NCBI GenBank assembly: GCA_900548275.1 | Contig: URJY01000019.1 | Coordinates: 1 to 40,823, forward strand | Source: an uncultured Opitutales bacterium | GTDB taxonomy: Bacteria; Verrucomicrobiota; Verrucomicrobiia; Opitutales; Intestinicryptomonadaceae | Direction of reading: 5' to 3' | Length of the DNA: 40,823 nucleotides | In this document: positions 8,662 to 16,773 of the stretch, piece after piece | How the letters are laid out: each line of letters begins with the position of its first letter | Numbering within the stretch: position 1 is the first letter of the stretch | The notes under the pieces: generated by a model | Databases searched by the model: none | What the model saw: only the letters and a program-made list of their open reading frames with translations | Told to the model about the DNA's origin: nothing | Position numbers and translations under genes: made by a program

Positions 8662-11600
8662 TTAATCGATTTTCACAATTTCGAACATCGACGTCGCGCC
8701 GTTTTCGAGTTTCGAATTGTCGATTTTCAGCTTCATCACGCCGTCGACGAACTCGAAGGGAATCTTCCCCCTGCGCTCGCCGTTGAGCGCGACGGGGCGC
8801 ACCTCGTATTTGCCGCCGTACGCCAAGCGCAACTCCGCTTCTATTTTGCCGCGCTGCATGACTATCGGAGGCTTTCCGCCGCCGACGGAAACAATGTCGT
8901 CGGTCGAAAGTTTCATATCCGTATTGCCCTCGCGCGTTACGAACGCGAAAATCAGGCGCGAGCTTTCGGAAATTTTTCCGCCGTCCATCGAGCAGACGCC
9001 TACCGTGCACGGCACGTTGCCCGAAACGATTTTCAGCGCGCCGAGGCGCGTAGTTTCGGGATTGCGCATTGCGATTATTTCGGAGCGCGGCGTTACGACT
9101 TTCAGCGAAACCTTTTTCGCGTCGAGCGTAATCTGCCCAGTGTCGGACTGGAACACGCCCTTTGCGATGTCGGTTTTATTCTCGGGCGGGAGAATGCCCT
9201 TTTTGCGCATTTCGGCGACGAACTTTTCCAAGTCGAAGTTCGATTTTCCGCTTTCCTTCACGCTGTGGAACCACGCCTCCGCGACGATTTCCGAACTGCC
9301 GACGGGGCGTGTTTCCATATCGGCGGGCTTTACCTTCACGTTTTTGAGCGCGGCGGGAACTTTGCCTTCGAAGGCGTTTGCGTAGCCCGTCAGAAGCATT
9401 ATCTGCGTCTGCAGCGAGCTGAAGCCGAGCACCGAACGGAAGTTGTTTTGCAGGAAGTCGTCGGAAACTTTCATATCGATTCTGTGGCGTGCGGGTTCGA
9501 CGTCGCCGCGGATGAACATTGCCGAAGAGAACAGTTCCGCAACCTGCGCCGCGGGCGACGGATACACCGAGAACGCCCCGACCGTCCTTCTGGACTTTCT
9601 GTGCGGAATTGCGTCGGAGTGGATTGTAAGCCCCGAGAAATTCTGGAATGCCGAATACGGCGCAAACATCGCGGGCAGTTGGTAGCGCGATTTGTTCCAG
9701 TAGCAGTGGTTGTATTCGGTTACGAACATCGGGCGGTTGTTGATTTTCATCGAGGTGATTCCGCGCCAATAGCCCGCGCGCTCGCTTATAGTGTCGCCCT
9801 GCGGACATTTTGCGTTGTTGATGTTGAAGCTCGACGGGTGGGCGTAGTATGTGTTCGCGATTACATAGTCGGTCGTCTTCGAGCGTATCGCCGTGCCGTA
9901 GACAATAGGTCCGAGGTTGTTCTGCACTTTCAGCCCCTTGTATCCCGTGGAGTCCACAACTTTTTCGGCGAAGTCAACGAAGTCGGCGAGGTGGTCCCAA
10001 CAGCAGCGAGTCCAGTCGTCGTTGCCCTTGACAATGCAGGGAACTTCGTCGAAGCTTTTGTAGTTGAATTTGTTTTTTGTGTAGAATATTTTATCCCACG
10101 CGGCGTTGAGTTTTGATATTTCGCCATAACGCTTCTCGAGCCACTTGTGCCATTTCGACATCACGAGTTTCTTTGTTTCGGGCAGAATTTTGTCGTTGGG
10201 GTCGAACTTGTTCGTTTCGTCCATTCGGCTGAAGCAGATGGCAAGTTCGTTGTAGTACTCGGCGCAGACGATTACGGGGTCGTCCTTCCAAGCCAAGCCC
10301 GTGTAGGGGTTGACGTGGTTGAGCACGAACTCCGCCGTTTTCCTCCAGTGGTTGCGCACGTTTTCGTCGCCGAAGACGGCGCGGAGTTTTACGTCGTCGC
10401 GGATGTAGAAGTTGTAGTCCTTAAGCCCCATCCTGTACCACACGAGCGTTACGTGGATGTACACGCCGTTCTTTTTTAGCTCGGCTACGAGCCTGTCGGC
10501 GGCGTCGTAGAGCGTCTGGCGTTCCAAGTCGGTCATATCGTCGCGGAGAATTTCGAACGAGATTCTCGCGAAGTTGTAGCCGTACACTTTGAACGATTCC
10601 GCGTAGCGTTTGATTTCCTCCGCGCGTTTGTCCGCGGGAAGTTTTGCGAAATACGAAAGCGAGTATTCGGAAAAGCCCTTGAAGCGCGCGTCCTTTTGCG
10701 GGGTTTTCTCGAAAGCGAGCGTGCCGCGTTCGCTTACAATCACGCGTCCGTATGCGCCTGCGGGCACGTTGTCGAAGAACGCCGACTGGTCGAGAGCCGA
10801 GCCCTTTTTCATATTCATATCATCTGGCATATCGGCGGCAACCCACTCGTCGGGATTGTAGGGCTTTATGTTTATCGTGTCGATTTGCTCGTCGCTGAAC
10901 GTTGCGCCGAGCAGAATGAGCGCGTCGGAATTTAGCGATTCGATTTCAACCGATTTCAACGCGTCGTCCGTCGGAAGTTCGAAGCGCGAAAGGAACACCT
11001 TGCCCTTTTTGGTTTTCGGATAGGCGGTGTAGACCGTGCGCACGTTGTCGTTTATGTCGCGGCTGTCGTTGAAAAGCCACGTATCCTTGCGGCGTTTCAT
11101 AATGTACACTCGCTGCGAGCCGTCCTTTGTGCCGAGCGTGATTTTCGCAACTTCCTGCGGCGCGTTTTGCGCGTAGATTGCGGTGTGGAGCAGGTACAGA
11201 TAGCGTCCCGCATAGTTTGCGGGAATCGAAATTTTGGAGTGCGTTGCGCGCTGTTTTTGCGAATTGAAAAGCACGCCGCCGTTGCCGCCGTTTTTCGACG
11301 GGTCGACGAGTTCGAAGCGCATTCCGCCGAAATACTTTTGCTTCGGGTCGAGGGATGCGAGGTTTTCCGACATCCGCCAGTTCGAGAAGTCGCCGAGTTT
11401 TAGGTTGGCGAATTTGGAGATGTCGAGCGTCTGCGTGCCCGTGTCCACGTCGACAAGCCCTATCGGCTTGACGCGGAACGACACTTCGTATGTTTTGCCT
11501 TTTTCGACCGCTACGTTTTGCGTTGCGTATGTCAACGCCCACGCGCGCAGGTATTTGTTGTGCCCGCCGTCGGGAAGGGTTTCGGACACAATGCGCGTCG

Positions 11601-12030
11601 GGTAGACGCGGTTCACGCGCCAGTTGCCCGAAAAGTTTTCGTTTTCGAAGCCGCCGTTTTTAACGTGTTTGCCGTCTATTTTCACGTCGTCGTAGCAGAC
11701 TGCAAGAATCCGGCGTTTGCCGTTTTTGAACGAGTGCAGCCCCGACAAACCGAGCGAAACTTCGCCGTCGAAATGCGCTCTGAATTTAAACGAAGCGGTT
11801 TCCCATCCGTCCGTTTTGTTTTGATAGTGGAAGCGGACAATCGGGTACATCGTGCCCCCGCGGTTCACTTCGCCCGCCTCGGCTTTGCCGTTCGACGAGC
11901 CGACGCACTCGAGTTTTTCGCCCACGCCCGCGCTTACGAAAACGTATGCCTGCGCGTCGGTCGGCGAGGTTTTTGCCGAAAGTGCGGCGCAGCAGAGCAG
12001 TCCGCACACAAATGACAGTAGCTTCTTCAT
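8662..12030 (-). CDS. Secreted clan GH-A-like glycoside hydrolase with N-terminal carbohydrate-binding-like domain
   Basis: The 1122-residue protein begins with a signal peptide (MKKLLSFVCGLLCCAALSA), so it is exported. Residues about 100-195 resemble a carbohydrate-binding (CBM4/9-like) jelly roll, including NGGFENENFSGNW and the VEKGKTYEVSFRVKP strand. Residues about 450-810 look like a (beta/alpha)8 catalytic domain of clan GH-A. EYYNE gives a putative acid/base Glu595 after an Asn, and FVTEYNH gives a putative nucleophile Glu772. The remaining C-terminal part (about 900-1122) appears to be beta-sandwich. The exact family (GH5, GH39, GH42 or unassigned) cannot be decided by eye, nor can the substrate. 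A strong promoter precedes it. The outer-membrane-like gene lies downstream. Confidence 0.7.
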   Translation of the reverse strand: MKKLLSFVCGLLCCAALSAKTSPTDAQAYVFVSAGVGEKLECVGSSNGKAEAGEVNRGGTMYPIVRFHYQNKTDGWETASFKFRAHFDGEVSLGLSGLHSFKNGKRRILAVCYDDVKIDGKHVKNGGFENENFSGNWRVNRVYPTRIVSETLPDGGHNKYLRAWALTYATQNVAVEKGKTYEVSFRVKPIGLVDVDTGTQTLDISKFANLKLGDFSNWRMSENLASLDPKQKYFGGMRFELVDPSKNGGNGGVLFNSQKQRATHSKISIPANYAGRYLYLLHTAIYAQNAPQEVAKITLGTKDGSQRVYIMKRRKDTWLFNDSRDINDNVRTVYTAYPKTKKGKVFLSRFELPTDDALKSVEIESLNSDALILLGATFSDEQIDTINIKPYNPDEWVAADMPDDMNMKKGSALDQSAFFDNVPAGAYGRVIVSERGTLAFEKTPQKDARFKGFSEYSLSYFAKLPADKRAEEIKRYAESFKVYGYNFARISFEILRDDMTDLERQTLYDAADRLVAELKKNGVYIHVTLVWYRMGLKDYNFYIRDDVKLRAVFGDENVRNHWRKTAEFVLNHVNPYTGLAWKDDPVIVCAEYYNELAICFSRMDETNKFDPNDKILPETKKLVMSKWHKWLEKRYGEISKLNAAWDKIFYTKNKFNYKSFDEVPCIVKGNDDWTRCCWDHLADFVDFAEKVVDSTGYKGLKVQNNLGPIVYGTAIRSKTTDYVIANTYYAHPSSFNINNAKCPQGDTISERAGYWRGITSMKINNRPMFVTEYNHCYWNKSRYQLPAMFAPYSAFQNFSGLTIHSDAIPHRKSRRTVGAFSVYPSPAAQVAELFSSAMFIRGDVEPARHRIDMKVSDDFLQNNFRSVLGFSSLQTQIMLLTGYANAFEGKVPAALKNVKVKPADMETRPVGSSEIVAEAWFHSVKESGKSNFDLEKFVAEMRKKGILPPENKTDIAKGVFQSDTGQITLDAKKVSLKVVTPRSEIIAMRNPETTRLGALKIVSGNVPCTVGVCSMDGGKISESSRLIFAFVTREGNTDMKLSTDDIVSVGGGKPPIVMQRGKIEAELRLAYGGKYEVRPVALNGERRGKIPFEFVDGVMKLKIDNSKLENGATSMFEIVKID

Positions 12031-12065
12031 AATTGTATACTCCCCGTAAAGATGTTGTCGGATAC

Positions 12066-12094
12066 TTTCTACGAAAAATGCGCGGCCATGTCAA
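12066..12094 (-). promoter_or_regulatory. Sigma-70-type promoter for the large glycoside hydrolase gene
   Basis: A consensus -35 TTGACA (12094-12089) is separated by 17 bases from TAGAAA (12071-12066, four of six matches to TATAAT). It lies 35 bases upstream of the ATG at 12030. No start-site data are available, so this is a sequence match only. Confidence 0.6.
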
Positions 12095-12149
12095 ACGCCG
12101 ATTGAGCCGCATTTGGTAAACGGTTAAACTGCCAGCGCCGCCGAAAAAC

Positions 12150-12179
12150 AAAGAAGCCCCGATTGCTCGGGGCTTCTTT
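12150..12179 (-). terminator. Intrinsic terminator of the DoxX-oxidoreductase-discoidin operon
   Basis: A perfect 13-bp stem (12150-12162 with 12167-12179, loop of four) has A-rich and T-rich ends on both sides. In the minus direction it is followed by TTTTT within five bases. It starts 14 bases after the stop of the gene at 12194. Confidence 0.85.
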
Positions 12180-12193
12180 GAAATGAGGCTATA

Positions 12194-12829
12194 TTATCTG
12201 CCGAAAACTTCGACTTCGATATAGTGGTTCATATCGTTCGAAGTGTTGCCGTTCGAGTAGAGGCGGACATATCTGCCCTTGACGGGCGGATTTACGACCA
12301 TCAACTTGCCGAGGTTCGTTTCGACATACGCCTTGTTCGAGCCTTTGCCGAGTTTCGCCGAGTTGTCGTGGTCGTTGTTGAAGATTGTCTTGACGCCGCT
12401 CTTGAAAGTGGGGTCGTCGGAAACCTGAACGACTACGTCCTTATAGGCGCGTTCCTGACTGTGGTAGTGCCAAACCGCAACCGCGAAAATTTCGGAGGTC
12501 TTTTCGAGGTCGATTTGAACCCACTGGAAACCGTTCTGGATTTCGACATACGAGCCTTCCGCCGCTTCCTTGTCGCCGTCGGTTACGAGTTCGAGCTCGC
12601 CGATAAGCGGAAAGTCGTCGGACGAAGTTACCTTTTTGCCCTTTGCGATATTCTTTACGTCTTCGGGAACGTCGGGTTCGGGATTGGGTGTTTTTGCTTC
12701 GAGGTTGTCGATTTTAATCGGAACGGGTGTACCCGTGAGCTGCGAACGCGGAACGTCGAGCTTGAGGGGCTTTGCATACGAGCAAAGCGCCGCCGCCAAT
12801 GCGACAAATGCAATGATTGTCTTCTTCAT
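12194..12829 (-). CDS. Exported F5/8 type C (discoidin) domain protein
   Basis: This 211-residue protein has a signal peptide (MKKTIIAFVALAAALCSYA) and one discoidin-like domain over about residues 60-211. The domain includes the opening NIAKGKKVTSSDD, the strand GFQWVQIDLEKTSEIFAVAVWHY, and the closing GRYVRLYSNGNTSNDMNHYIEVEVFG. Such domains commonly bind carbohydrates or other surface ligands. There is no catalytic domain, so it is a stand-alone binding module in the periplasm or outside the cell. It lies 33 bases downstream of the Gfo/Idh/MocA oxidoreductase gene and is followed by a strong terminator, so it is the last gene of that operon. Delivering a glycan ligand to the oxidoreductase is inference. 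Confidence 0.8.
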   Translation of the reverse strand: MKKTIIAFVALAAALCSYAKPLKLDVPRSQLTGTPVPIKIDNLEAKTPNPEPDVPEDVKNIAKGKKVTSSDDFPLIGELELVTDGDKEAAEGSYVEIQNGFQWVQIDLEKTSEIFAVAVWHYHSQERAYKDVVVQVSDDPTFKSGVKTIFNNDHDNSAKLGKGSNKAYVETNLGKLMVVNPPVKGRYVRLYSNGNTSNDMNHYIEVEVFGR

Positions 12830-12862
12830 ATTTTTTCCTTTTCGATGTGTTTTAAAGATGGA

Positions 12863-14230
12863 TTACGATACAACGAAGTCGGAATCGCTGAATGTCAGCG
12901 GGCCTTCGGTGATTGCTTCGCGCGCCTTGAATACGGCGGCTTCCGCTTCGAACGCGTGTTCGGAGTCGCAGGAGAGCTTGTTTTCGCCGCGTACCGCGCC
13001 TACGAAGTTTTCGAGGTGGTACATATGGATGGGCTTTTCCGAGCTGAATCCGGGGACTTTTTCGGGGAAGCTGTAGCCTACGAGAGCCTTCGATTCGCGG
13101 GCGTCGGCAATCTTTGCGGAAGCCGCGGGTGCTTCGCCCGCGCCGATTACGCCGTTATCGATGAGCGGTTTCCAGTCGGGGGCGTTGTTTTCGCGGAAGA
13201 GCTTTGTGAGCGCGGGATTTTCCGACATCTTGAGCGTGCCTTGGTCGCCCATAAACGATTCGAAGTAGCCGCCGCCCGAGCTTGTGGTCGTCAGAACCTG
13301 ATAGAACGCCTGCGCCTTTTTGCCTTGGAACGTCTTGTCGAATTCGAAAATGCACATTACGTTGTCGTCCCAGTCGTGCGCGGGAGTGCCGTCGGCCTTC
13401 TTGTAGTAGTCGCGGTTGCCCGAAGCCATTACGCGCGTGGGGCGTGCGCCGAGCATCCAACCGAAGATGTCGATTTGGTGCGCGCCGAGGTCGGAGATTG
13501 CGCCGCCGCCGAGACCCTTAGACCAACGCCAGTTGAGGAACTGGTTCATATCCCTATAGCCGTACTTTGTGAGGATTTCCTGCGGGATGGCGTATTTGGG
13601 ATTCTTCGGAGCTTCGATGTCGCGCGAAACCGCTCTGTTCCACTGACCGTTGCACGCCATAATGTTGCCGCAAATGGAGGCGTCGCGCAGGAGCTTTTCG
13701 CGGGCATAGATGTAGCGCGGGTTGCTCTTGCGCTGGTGTCCGATTTGCAGAAGCTTGCCGCTCTTGCGTGCCGCGCGAACCATCTTGCGCGCGCCTTCGA
13801 GAGTGTCGGACATCATCTTTTCGCAGTATACGTTTACGCCCGCTTCGAGGAAGTCGACCGTCATCGGCGAGTGCCAGAAGTCGGGAGTTGCAATGAACAC
13901 TGCGTCGAGGTCCTTTGCGTGGTCCTTGATGAGTTCCTTATAGTCGATATAGCCCTTGGGGGTCTGCTTGAGGGTCTTCTTGATGAGAGCCAGTGCGTAC
14001 TTCTGGTTGTATTTTTCCCAGATGTCGCAAACCGCAACGAAGTTGAGGTTGGGCATTTTCAGAAGGCTCTGGAGCAGTACGCGGCCTTCCGCGCCTACGC
14101 CGACCATCGCGATGTTGAGCTGCTTGCCCGACTTCGCCGCCTGTGCGTTGAGCATTCCCGCCGAGAGGACGAGACCGCCGCCCGCGACCGATGCCGTTTT
14201 GAGAAAATCTCTACGAGTAAAATCTTTCAT
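12863..14230 (-). CDS. Tat-exported Gfo/Idh/MocA family oxidoreductase
   Basis: The 455-residue protein starts with a twin-arginine signal (TRRDFLKTASVAGGG, residues 5-19), so it is predicted to be exported folded with its nucleotide cofactor. The Rossmann domain follows, with GVGAEG at residues 44-49. The family EKP motif appears as Glu137-Lys138-Met139, so the lysine is kept but proline is replaced by Met. The substrate domain has the characteristic GGGAISDLGAHQIDIFGW stretch. Exported members of this family oxidise unphosphorylated sugars or glycosides with NAD(P) held in the enzyme. It sits in a short operon between a DoxX-like membrane protein (30 bases upstream) and a discoidin protein (33 bases downstream). 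The substrate is unknown. Confidence 0.88.
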   Translation of the reverse strand: MKDFTRRDFLKTASVAGGGLVLSAGMLNAQAAKSGKQLNIAMVGVGAEGRVLLQSLLKMPNLNFVAVCDIWEKYNQKYALALIKKTLKQTPKGYIDYKELIKDHAKDLDAVFIATPDFWHSPMTVDFLEAGVNVYCEKMMSDTLEGARKMVRAARKSGKLLQIGHQRKSNPRYIYAREKLLRDASICGNIMACNGQWNRAVSRDIEAPKNPKYAIPQEILTKYGYRDMNQFLNWRWSKGLGGGAISDLGAHQIDIFGWMLGARPTRVMASGNRDYYKKADGTPAHDWDDNVMCIFEFDKTFQGKKAQAFYQVLTTTSSGGGYFESFMGDQGTLKMSENPALTKLFRENNAPDWKPLIDNGVIGAGEAPAASAKIADARESKALVGYSFPEKVPGFSSEKPIHMYHLENFVGAVRGENKLSCDSEHAFEAEAAVFKAREAITEGPLTFSDSDFVVS

Positions 14231-14260
14231 AGTTGTATATTTAATAGACAGTGTTGTTTG

Positions 14261-14869
14261 TTATTTGTTCTCGCAGTTGCAGGACATACCGCAGCCGCAC
14301 TTGCACTTTACGAGTTCGAATTTGTTGTAGTCGGCAAGCAACAGAGCCGCCACGATGAGCACCATATGTACGCCGAGGTATGCGATGCCCGCCGCCGCGT
14401 TCGGCCCCATCGAGGGTTCGAGGATGATGAAGCCCCATGTCAGCGAGATGTAGAGCAAGCCCATCAAGAAAAGCGTCAGGCGCGTGCAGATGCCGAGCAA
14501 CAGGGTCAGACCCAAGCCGATGAGGGCAAAGCCGAGCACGAACGCATAGGGCTGAACCATGAACGAGGGCATAAGCGGGCTTGCGCTGAAGGTGTCGACA
14601 GTCATCGGACCTTTAGCGGGAAGACCGTGGTAGAACTGGAAGCCGAGCGTCTGTACGGTTTCGGTAACCTTTTCGACGGGCGGGCCGCCAGCCGCGTTCG
14701 AGGCGACTTCCTGAAGGATGTCGACATCGTCCGCGCTCAAACCGCCGGCGTCCTTGACGACTTCCTTTGTACCCTGAAATTTTGTGAGCCCCGTGCCGAT
14801 TGCCCTTGCGGCGAGCCAGAAACGGAGCAGCCAAAATGCCATTGTGTATGTGATTTTATTGAACTTCAT
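14261..14869 (-). CDS. DoxX-like membrane protein with Cys-rich C-terminal tail
   Basis: This 202-residue integral membrane protein has about four predicted membrane segments: one at the N-terminus (MAFWLLRFWLAARAIGTG), then YAFVLGFALIGLGLTLLLG, LTLFLMGLLYISLTWGFII and VHMVLIVAALLLADY. The arrangement and the LLRFWLAARAIGTGLTKFQG opening resemble the DoxX/DoxD family, some members of which belong to quinone-linked oxidoreductases. The last 15 residues hold five cysteines (CKCGCGMSCNC), an unusual tail that could bind a metal. It is the first gene of an operon with a Tat-exported Gfo/Idh/MocA oxidoreductase and is preceded by a good promoter. A role in passing electrons from that enzyme to the quinone pool is inference. 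Confidence 0.7.
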   Translation of the reverse strand: MKFNKITYTMAFWLLRFWLAARAIGTGLTKFQGTKEVVKDAGGLSADDVDILQEVASNAAGGPPVEKVTETVQTLGFQFYHGLPAKGPMTVDTFSASPLMPSFMVQPYAFVLGFALIGLGLTLLLGICTRLTLFLMGLLYISLTWGFIILEPSMGPNAAAGIAYLGVHMVLIVAALLLADYNKFELVKCKCGCGMSCNCENK

Positions 14870-14919
14870 TTTTTGTTTTCTATTTTAGATTGGTGAAATG
14901 AATAATATTTCGGGAGAGT

Positions 14920-14947
14920 GTTATAGCCGATTGGCTTTGTATGTAAA
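14920..14947 (-). promoter_or_regulatory. Sigma-70-type promoter for the DoxX-oxidoreductase operon
   Basis: TTTACA (14947-14942) is spaced 16 bases from TATAAC (14925-14920). Each matches five of six consensus bases. It lies about 50 bases upstream of the ATG at 14869, in an AT-rich patch. Confidence 0.6.
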
Positions 14948-14967
14948 GTTTTTTAATATACAAAATG

Positions 14968-15083
14968 CCCGAAAGCGGCTACGCCTTTCGACGGCGCGAA
15001 CGCGCTTCATCGCACAGCCCGCCGCCGACAAAAGGCAAAACGCCGTTGCCGAGCCGCTTTGAGACGGCTTGGCAAAAGCCGTC
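14968..15083. repeat. Intergenic hairpins between the isomerase and the DoxX operon
   Basis: This gene-free stretch holds short inverted repeats: CGAAAG with CTTTCG near 14970-14990, and GACGGCTT (15063-15070) with AAGCCGTC (15076-15083). The second ends just before the stop codon of the isomerase gene at 15088. It has no T-run, so it is only a possible 3'-end structure for that gene. No gene is seen here. Confidence 0.4.
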
Positions 15084-15087
15084 CCCC

Positions 15088-16128
15088 CTACTGGTTGGAA
15101 GTGTCGAAAGCCGAGTCAAAAGCGATGTCGCTCGTCGGGAAATCGAAAGACTTGACCTTGGCGCAGGCTTCCGTCGCGCCGTGGATTCTGTCCATTCTGC
15201 CGTCTTCCCATTCGACCGAAAGCGGGCCCTTGTACTTGATGTCGTTGAGGGCGACGATGATTTCCTCGAAGTTGATGTCGCCGTGTCCGATGGAGCGGAA
15301 GTCCCAGTAGCGGCGCGGATCGCAGAAGTCGGTGTGTCCGCCGAATACGCCCGCTTCGCCCGTACCGTGCCCCCACCAAACGTCCTTCATATGGGCGTGG
15401 AAGATGCGATCGGCGAACTTGCGGATGAACTTTACGTAGTCGACGCCCTGATAGCCGAAGTGCGAGGGGTCGTAATTGAAACCGAAGCGCGGGTGGTTGC
15501 CGATTGCATTCAGAGCGCGTTCGGCACTTGCGATGTCGAATGCGATTTCCGTGGGGTGAACTTCGAGCGCGAAGTTTACGCCTTCGGCGTCGAACGCGTC
15601 GAGAATCGGCTTCCAACGTTTTGCGAAGTCGGTGTAGCCCGCTTCAATCATCTCCTGCGACGCAGGCGGGAACGAATACAGATACTGCCAAATCGACGAA
15701 CCCGTAAAGCCCGTGACCGTGGGGGCAATCGGAGATGCCGCAAGCGAGGCGGGGCGCATCGACATAAACTTTTTGCAAACCTTTGCCGTGCGAATCATTT
15801 CGGCAGCCGCGCGCTGGCGCACGCCCTCGGGATTGCCGTCGCCCCAGATGGAATCGGGCATCATTGCGCGGTGGCGCGAGTCGATATTGTCGCATACACA
15901 CTGCCCGACGAGGTGGTTCGAGAGCGCAAAGCAGTTCAGACCGTTCGCCGCGAGGATGTCCCAACGGCTCTTGAGATACGCTTCGTCGTCGGCTTTCGAC
16001 ATATCGAAGTGGTTTTGCGTGAGGGCGATTTCCAAGCCCTGATAGCCCATTTTCGCCGCCAGAGGCGCGAGGTCTTCGAGCTTCATATCCGCCCATTGCC
16101 CCGTGAAGAGTGTGATAGTTCTTGCCAT
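15088..16128 (-). CDS. Cytoplasmic sugar isomerase/epimerase (AP endonuclease 2-type TIM barrel)
   Basis: This 346-residue protein belongs to the xylose isomerase-like TIM-barrel superfamily, which includes sugar and inosose isomerases, epimerases and dehydratases. The divalent-metal site is visible as Glu189 (FALEVHP), Asp220 (NYDPSHFG), His246 (FHAHMKD) and Glu306 (LSVEWED). No signal peptide is present, so unlike the two lipoprotein relatives in the window it acts in the cytoplasm. The start ATG at 16128 has an AGGA ribosome site a few bases upstream. It sits directly upstream of the DoxX-oxidoreductase operon on the same strand but with its own upstream region. Substrate and exact reaction cannot be read from sequence. 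A link to metabolism of products of the exported oxidoreductase is inference. Confidence 0.82.
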   Translation of the reverse strand: MARTITLFTGQWADMKLEDLAPLAAKMGYQGLEIALTQNHFDMSKADDEAYLKSRWDILAANGLNCFALSNHLVGQCVCDNIDSRHRAMMPDSIWGDGNPEGVRQRAAAEMIRTAKVCKKFMSMRPASLAASPIAPTVTGFTGSSIWQYLYSFPPASQEMIEAGYTDFAKRWKPILDAFDAEGVNFALEVHPTEIAFDIASAERALNAIGNHPRFGFNYDPSHFGYQGVDYVKFIRKFADRIFHAHMKDVWWGHGTGEAGVFGGHTDFCDPRRYWDFRSIGHGDINFEEIIVALNDIKYKGPLSVEWEDGRMDRIHGATEACAKVKSFDFPTSDIAFDSAFDTSNQ

Positions 16129-16372
16129 AATTTTCCTTTATATAGTTTTAATATTTTGTAAAAGTCGGCGAGCCGCGCGTTCAACGCAGCCCGTTTTTCG
16201 TGAAATAAATTAGGACGGACGCCGAAACTTTCAAGCTATTTTTCCCCTCGATTCGAAAAATTCGGCGGCACCGCGCGGATTGCGCCGCACCCCGTCCGAG
16301 AATAAAAAGGTTGATTTCGGGGCGGAAAACCTGCAATATTCGGACAATTATAAAACTTAAAGAATCGGAACT

Positions 16373-16705
16373 ATGGAAATCACACAGGAAAAAGTAAACG
16401 ACATCGCCGTAATTTCGCTCAGCGGCAGACTCAATGTTACGACGACAGCCGAACTCGAACAGGTATTTACCAAGCTTCTCGAAGAAAAGCAGACGAAAGT
16501 TCTCGTGGAATGCCGCGAGCTTGAATACATAAGCAGCGCGGGTCTGCGCGTGCTTCTGACGGCGGCGAAGCAGTTCAAGAAAATCTCGGGCGAAATCGCG
16601 CTTGCGGGGCTGAGCCAGAACGTAAAGCAGGTTTTCGAAATCTCGGGCTTTACGAGCATATTCCCCATCTACACCACGCGCGACGAAGCGGTCAAGTCGA
16701 TGTAG
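16373..16705 (+). CDS. STAS domain protein, anti-sigma factor antagonist-like
   Basis: This 110-residue protein is a single STAS domain. It starts MEITQEKVNDIAVISLSGRLNV and carries the motif YISSAGLRVLL, where Ser54/Ser55 correspond to the region phosphorylated by partner kinases in SpoIIAA/RsbV-type proteins. Such proteins release a sigma factor, or another target, from an anti-sigma kinase. No anti-sigma kinase, phosphatase or sigma factor is nearby, so the partner must lie elsewhere. The gene is monocistronic: it diverges from the isomerase gene and is closed by a strong terminator. Its function could equally lie in polarity or signalling complexes. Confidence 0.88.
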   Translation: MEITQEKVNDIAVISLSGRLNVTTTAELEQVFTKLLEEKQTKVLVECRELEYISSAGLRVLLTAAKQFKKISGEIALAGLSQNVKQVFEISGFTSIFPIYTTRDEAVKSM

Positions 16706-16730
16706 ACTTTCGCCGAAAGGCAAAAAACCG

Positions 16731-16762
16731 AAAATCTCCGCCAAGCGGCGGAGATTTTTTTT
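16731..16762 (+). terminator. Bidirectional terminator between the STAS and GH26-like genes
   Basis: A perfect 12-bp stem (16731-16742 with 16747-16758, loop AAGC) continues into eight T residues on the plus strand. On the minus strand it runs into a T-rich stretch, so it can also end the convergent GH26-like gene, whose stop is at 16774. Confidence 0.9.
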
Positions 16763-16773
16763 GCGCCGCATTC

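Noticed and set aside
12224..14896. Long plus-strand open frame of 890 codons
   Set aside because: It runs antisense through the discoidin, oxidoreductase and DoxX-like genes and across their intergenic gaps. The encoded sequence has no recognisable domain. GC-rich codon bias explains long antisense frames.
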